From assembly GCA_945889575.1 (NCBI GenBank), contig CAMDBY010000078.1:1-7888 (forward strand): a stretch of 7,888 nucleotides of DNA, in the 5' to 3' direction. The position numbers were made by a program, and so were the translations under genes. The notes beneath the pieces are model-generated. The model made no database searches. It was not told where the DNA came from and worked only from the letters and a program-made list of their open reading frames with translations. The stretch is from Bifidobacterium breve. GTDB taxonomy: Bacteria > Actinomycetota > Acidimicrobiia > Acidimicrobiales > Ilumatobacteraceae. Positions 7,021 through 7,888 of the stretch are shown here, piece by piece. Positions within the stretch are counted from its first letter, which is position 1; each line of letters opens with the position of its first letter.

Positions 7021-7049
7021 ACTGTAACTACGAACACCTGTTCGGTCAA
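7021..7049 (-). promoter_or_regulatory. recA sigma70-like promoter
   Basis: The minus strand has TTGACC (7044-7049) as -35, a 17-nt spacer, and TACAGT (7021-7026) as -10. The expected transcript start is near 7014, giving a leader of about 70 nt. The spacer is almost filled by the LexA-type palindrome, so repressor binding would block RNA polymerase directly. Confidence 0.7.
7031..7044. promoter_or_regulatory. LexA-binding site (SOS box) in the recA promoter
   Basis: CGAACACCTGTTCG is a perfect inverted repeat of CGAAC around a 4-nt centre, the form known for LexA boxes of Gram-positive bacteria including Actinobacteria. It overlaps the last base of the -35 element and fills most of the spacer towards the -10. 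Both position and sequence support LexA control of recA. No lexA gene is in the window. Confidence 0.85.
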
Positions 7050-7075
7050 GCATTGTCGCCCAATTTCATGTGTAC

Positions 7076-7110
7076 GGGGCAATCCCCCATTTGGCAAGGG
7101 TGAGACACCC
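7076..7110 (-). terminator. Possible terminator of the aminotransferase/DUF983 operon
   Basis: Two short GC hairpins lie just beyond the DUF983 gene: GGGTG/CACCC with a 3-nt loop (7098-7110) and GGGG/CCCC with a 4-nt loop (7076-7087). Neither has a U-tract, and the stems are only 5 and 4 bp, so the call rests mainly on their position between two transcription units. Confidence 0.3.
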
Positions 7111-7121
7111 CCAGGAATCGG

Positions 7122-7553
7122 CTACGTAGAGGCGCGATTATCAAGCCAGGCTTGGGCTTCAGCGAAATCTTCGGCGGATGGCGAACGAAACGTGATGTCA
7201 ATTGCGAACCAGACTGTATAGGTCAGCGGGTACCCAAGACTGGGAACACAGACAGCCAATGTGCCGGCCACCAACAAAAGTGGCACAAGCGCAACTCCAA
7301 TCGCCACCGAAATAATCATCCACGAGATGATTGAACCGAAGGTCATGAAAACACCCATGGTCGCTGCGCCTAGTTCAAAACCTTCGTAGCCGCGCTCACG
7401 ACTGAGACCACACGTTTGGCAATGATCAGCTTTTGTGTACCACGACGTAAAAAAAGCACCCTTACCTCCACACCATGCGCATTGACGCAAGAGACCGCGA
7501 AGAAGTTTCTTCGGCAGTGTTGGTGTTTTCTGACTATGCAGTGAGTTCGTCAA
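7122..7553 (-). CDS. DUF983-type zinc-ribbon membrane protein
   Basis: This 143-residue protein matches the DUF983 layout. A basic N-terminus carries a four-cysteine ribbon (CAWC at 25-28 and CQTC at 45-48), followed by RGYEGFELGA. Then come hydrophobic segments at about 62-101 (probably two membrane passes) and a final hydrophobic stretch ending in PLTYTVWFAIDITF (109-122), which fits the family's conserved P...W.A.D motif. A polar tail follows. The four cysteines probably bind zinc on the cytoplasmic side; the function of the family is unknown to me. The start is a TTG at 7553, six bases after GGAG (7560-7563). An adjacent in-frame TTG at 7556 has only a 3-nt spacing. The gene overlaps the end of the upstream aminotransferase gene by 20 nt, so the two are probably co-translated. 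The link to haem or aminotransferase chemistry is unproven. Confidence 0.8.
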   Translation of the reverse strand: MTNSLHSQKTPTLPKKLLRGLLRQCAWCGGKGAFFTSWYTKADHCQTCGLSRERGYEGFELGAATMGVFMTFGSIISWMIISVAIGVALVPLLLVAGTLAVCVPSLGYPLTYTVWFAIDITFRSPSAEDFAEAQAWLDNRAST

Positions 7554-7888
7554 CAAATTCTCCGAAGATAGTTGCGTATTGAAGAGCTTCTTCTTCTGTA
7601 TGCACTACGGATATAAGCCACTGCTCATCAAGACCTGGAGGAAGGATGATGCCGCGGTTAATACCGTGAATCCATTGTGCATATGCAATGTCAAAGTCTG
7701 TTGCTTTGTAATCACGATAGTTCTTTACAGCGTCTGTTGACCAAGTGATGCAGCCTTTAGCGCCAAACTGCACAGTGTGCGCTGGCAAACCTGCATTGTC
7801 GATGATGGAGCCGCATGCTTCAACTAACAGGGCATTGCGCGCCACCGTTGCAGCTGTCACTTCTTTCGTGCACACATCAGCAAGAACC
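7534..7888 (-). CDS. Class III aminotransferase, glutamate-1-semialdehyde aminomutase-like, C-terminal fragment
   Basis: The frame is open from the window edge to a TAG at 7534-7536, so this is the C-terminal ~117 residues of a larger protein. The layout matches the small domain of glutamate-1-semialdehyde 2,1-aminomutase (HemL) and close class III, PLP-dependent relatives. A helix and an AGLPAHTVQFGAKG strand come first, then WSTDAVKNYRDYKATD, then a helix, then GIILPPGLDEQWLISVVHTEEE. The last part corresponds to the HemL G-[VI]-Y-L-x-P-S-x-[FY]-E...S-x-A-H-T region. The GTG at 7875 lies inside the coding region and is not the real start. The PLP lysine and the rest of the catalytic part are off the window, so the true substrate cannot be told: HemL proper (5-aminolevulinate for haem and cobalamin) or another amino acid aminotransferase. 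It overlaps the DUF983 gene. Confidence 0.75.
   Translation of the reverse strand, partial: VLADVCTKEVTAATVARNALLVEACGSIIDNAGLPAHTVQFGAKGCITWSTDAVKNYRDYKATDFDIAYAQWIHGINRGIILPPGLDEQWLISVVHTEEEALQYATIFGEFVDELTA

Noticed and set aside
6912..7221. Small open frames in the recA upstream region, both strands
   Set aside because: They overlap the promoter and LexA box, have no family resemblance and no good ribosome binding sites.
1..7888. CRISPR arrays, insertion sequences, tRNA or rRNA genes, integrase sites
   Set aside because: I looked for regular repeats, terminal inverted repeats, transposase motifs and tRNA-like arms on both strands and saw none.

Overview
The window holds seven protein genes, all on the minus strand, so transcription runs from high to low coordinates. 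The gene set and order (recA, then miaB-miaA-dapF-hflX) are typical of Actinobacteria. The middling GC content by eye, the SOS box of the CGAAC-N4-GTTCG type and the DapF and MiaA motifs fit a moderate-GC actinobacterium. An aquatic Acidimicrobiia-like lineage is my best guess, but that is inference. The chromosomal DNA looks ordinary: I see no mobile elements, CRISPR arrays, tRNA or rRNA genes.

Region 7122-7888 carries the C-terminal end of a class III aminotransferase resembling glutamate-1-semialdehyde aminomutase, cut by the window edge. A small DUF983-type zinc-ribbon membrane protein gene overlaps its 3' end. Region 6941-7121 is the recA control region. It has a sigma70-like promoter whose spacer is filled by a perfect 14-base LexA-type palindrome, plus a second palindrome of the same half-site near the predicted transcript start. 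Region 5888-6940 is a complete recA, followed by a 10-bp perfect hairpin terminator without a U-tract.

After the terminator, a probable new promoter (about 5771-5799) starts a five-gene block. It begins with a 510-residue secreted protein of no recognised family, followed by miaB, miaA, dapF and hflX (cut at position 1). The gaps are 30 nt, 4 nt, a 1-nt overlap and a 4-nt overlap, which suggests one translationally coupled operon. MiaA and MiaB act in sequence to build ms2i6A37 on tRNA. DapF makes meso-diaminopimelate for peptidoglycan and lysine. HflX is a ribosome-associated GTPase.

The two points most worth a second look are the unknown secreted protein and a substitution in DapF. The secreted protein sits where recX usually lies and has an extreme split in composition: an almost lysine-free mature domain, a glycine linker, then a tail with 24 basic and no acidic residues. 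DapF has serine at the position of the first catalytic cysteine. I did not find a clear new defence or mobile system here.
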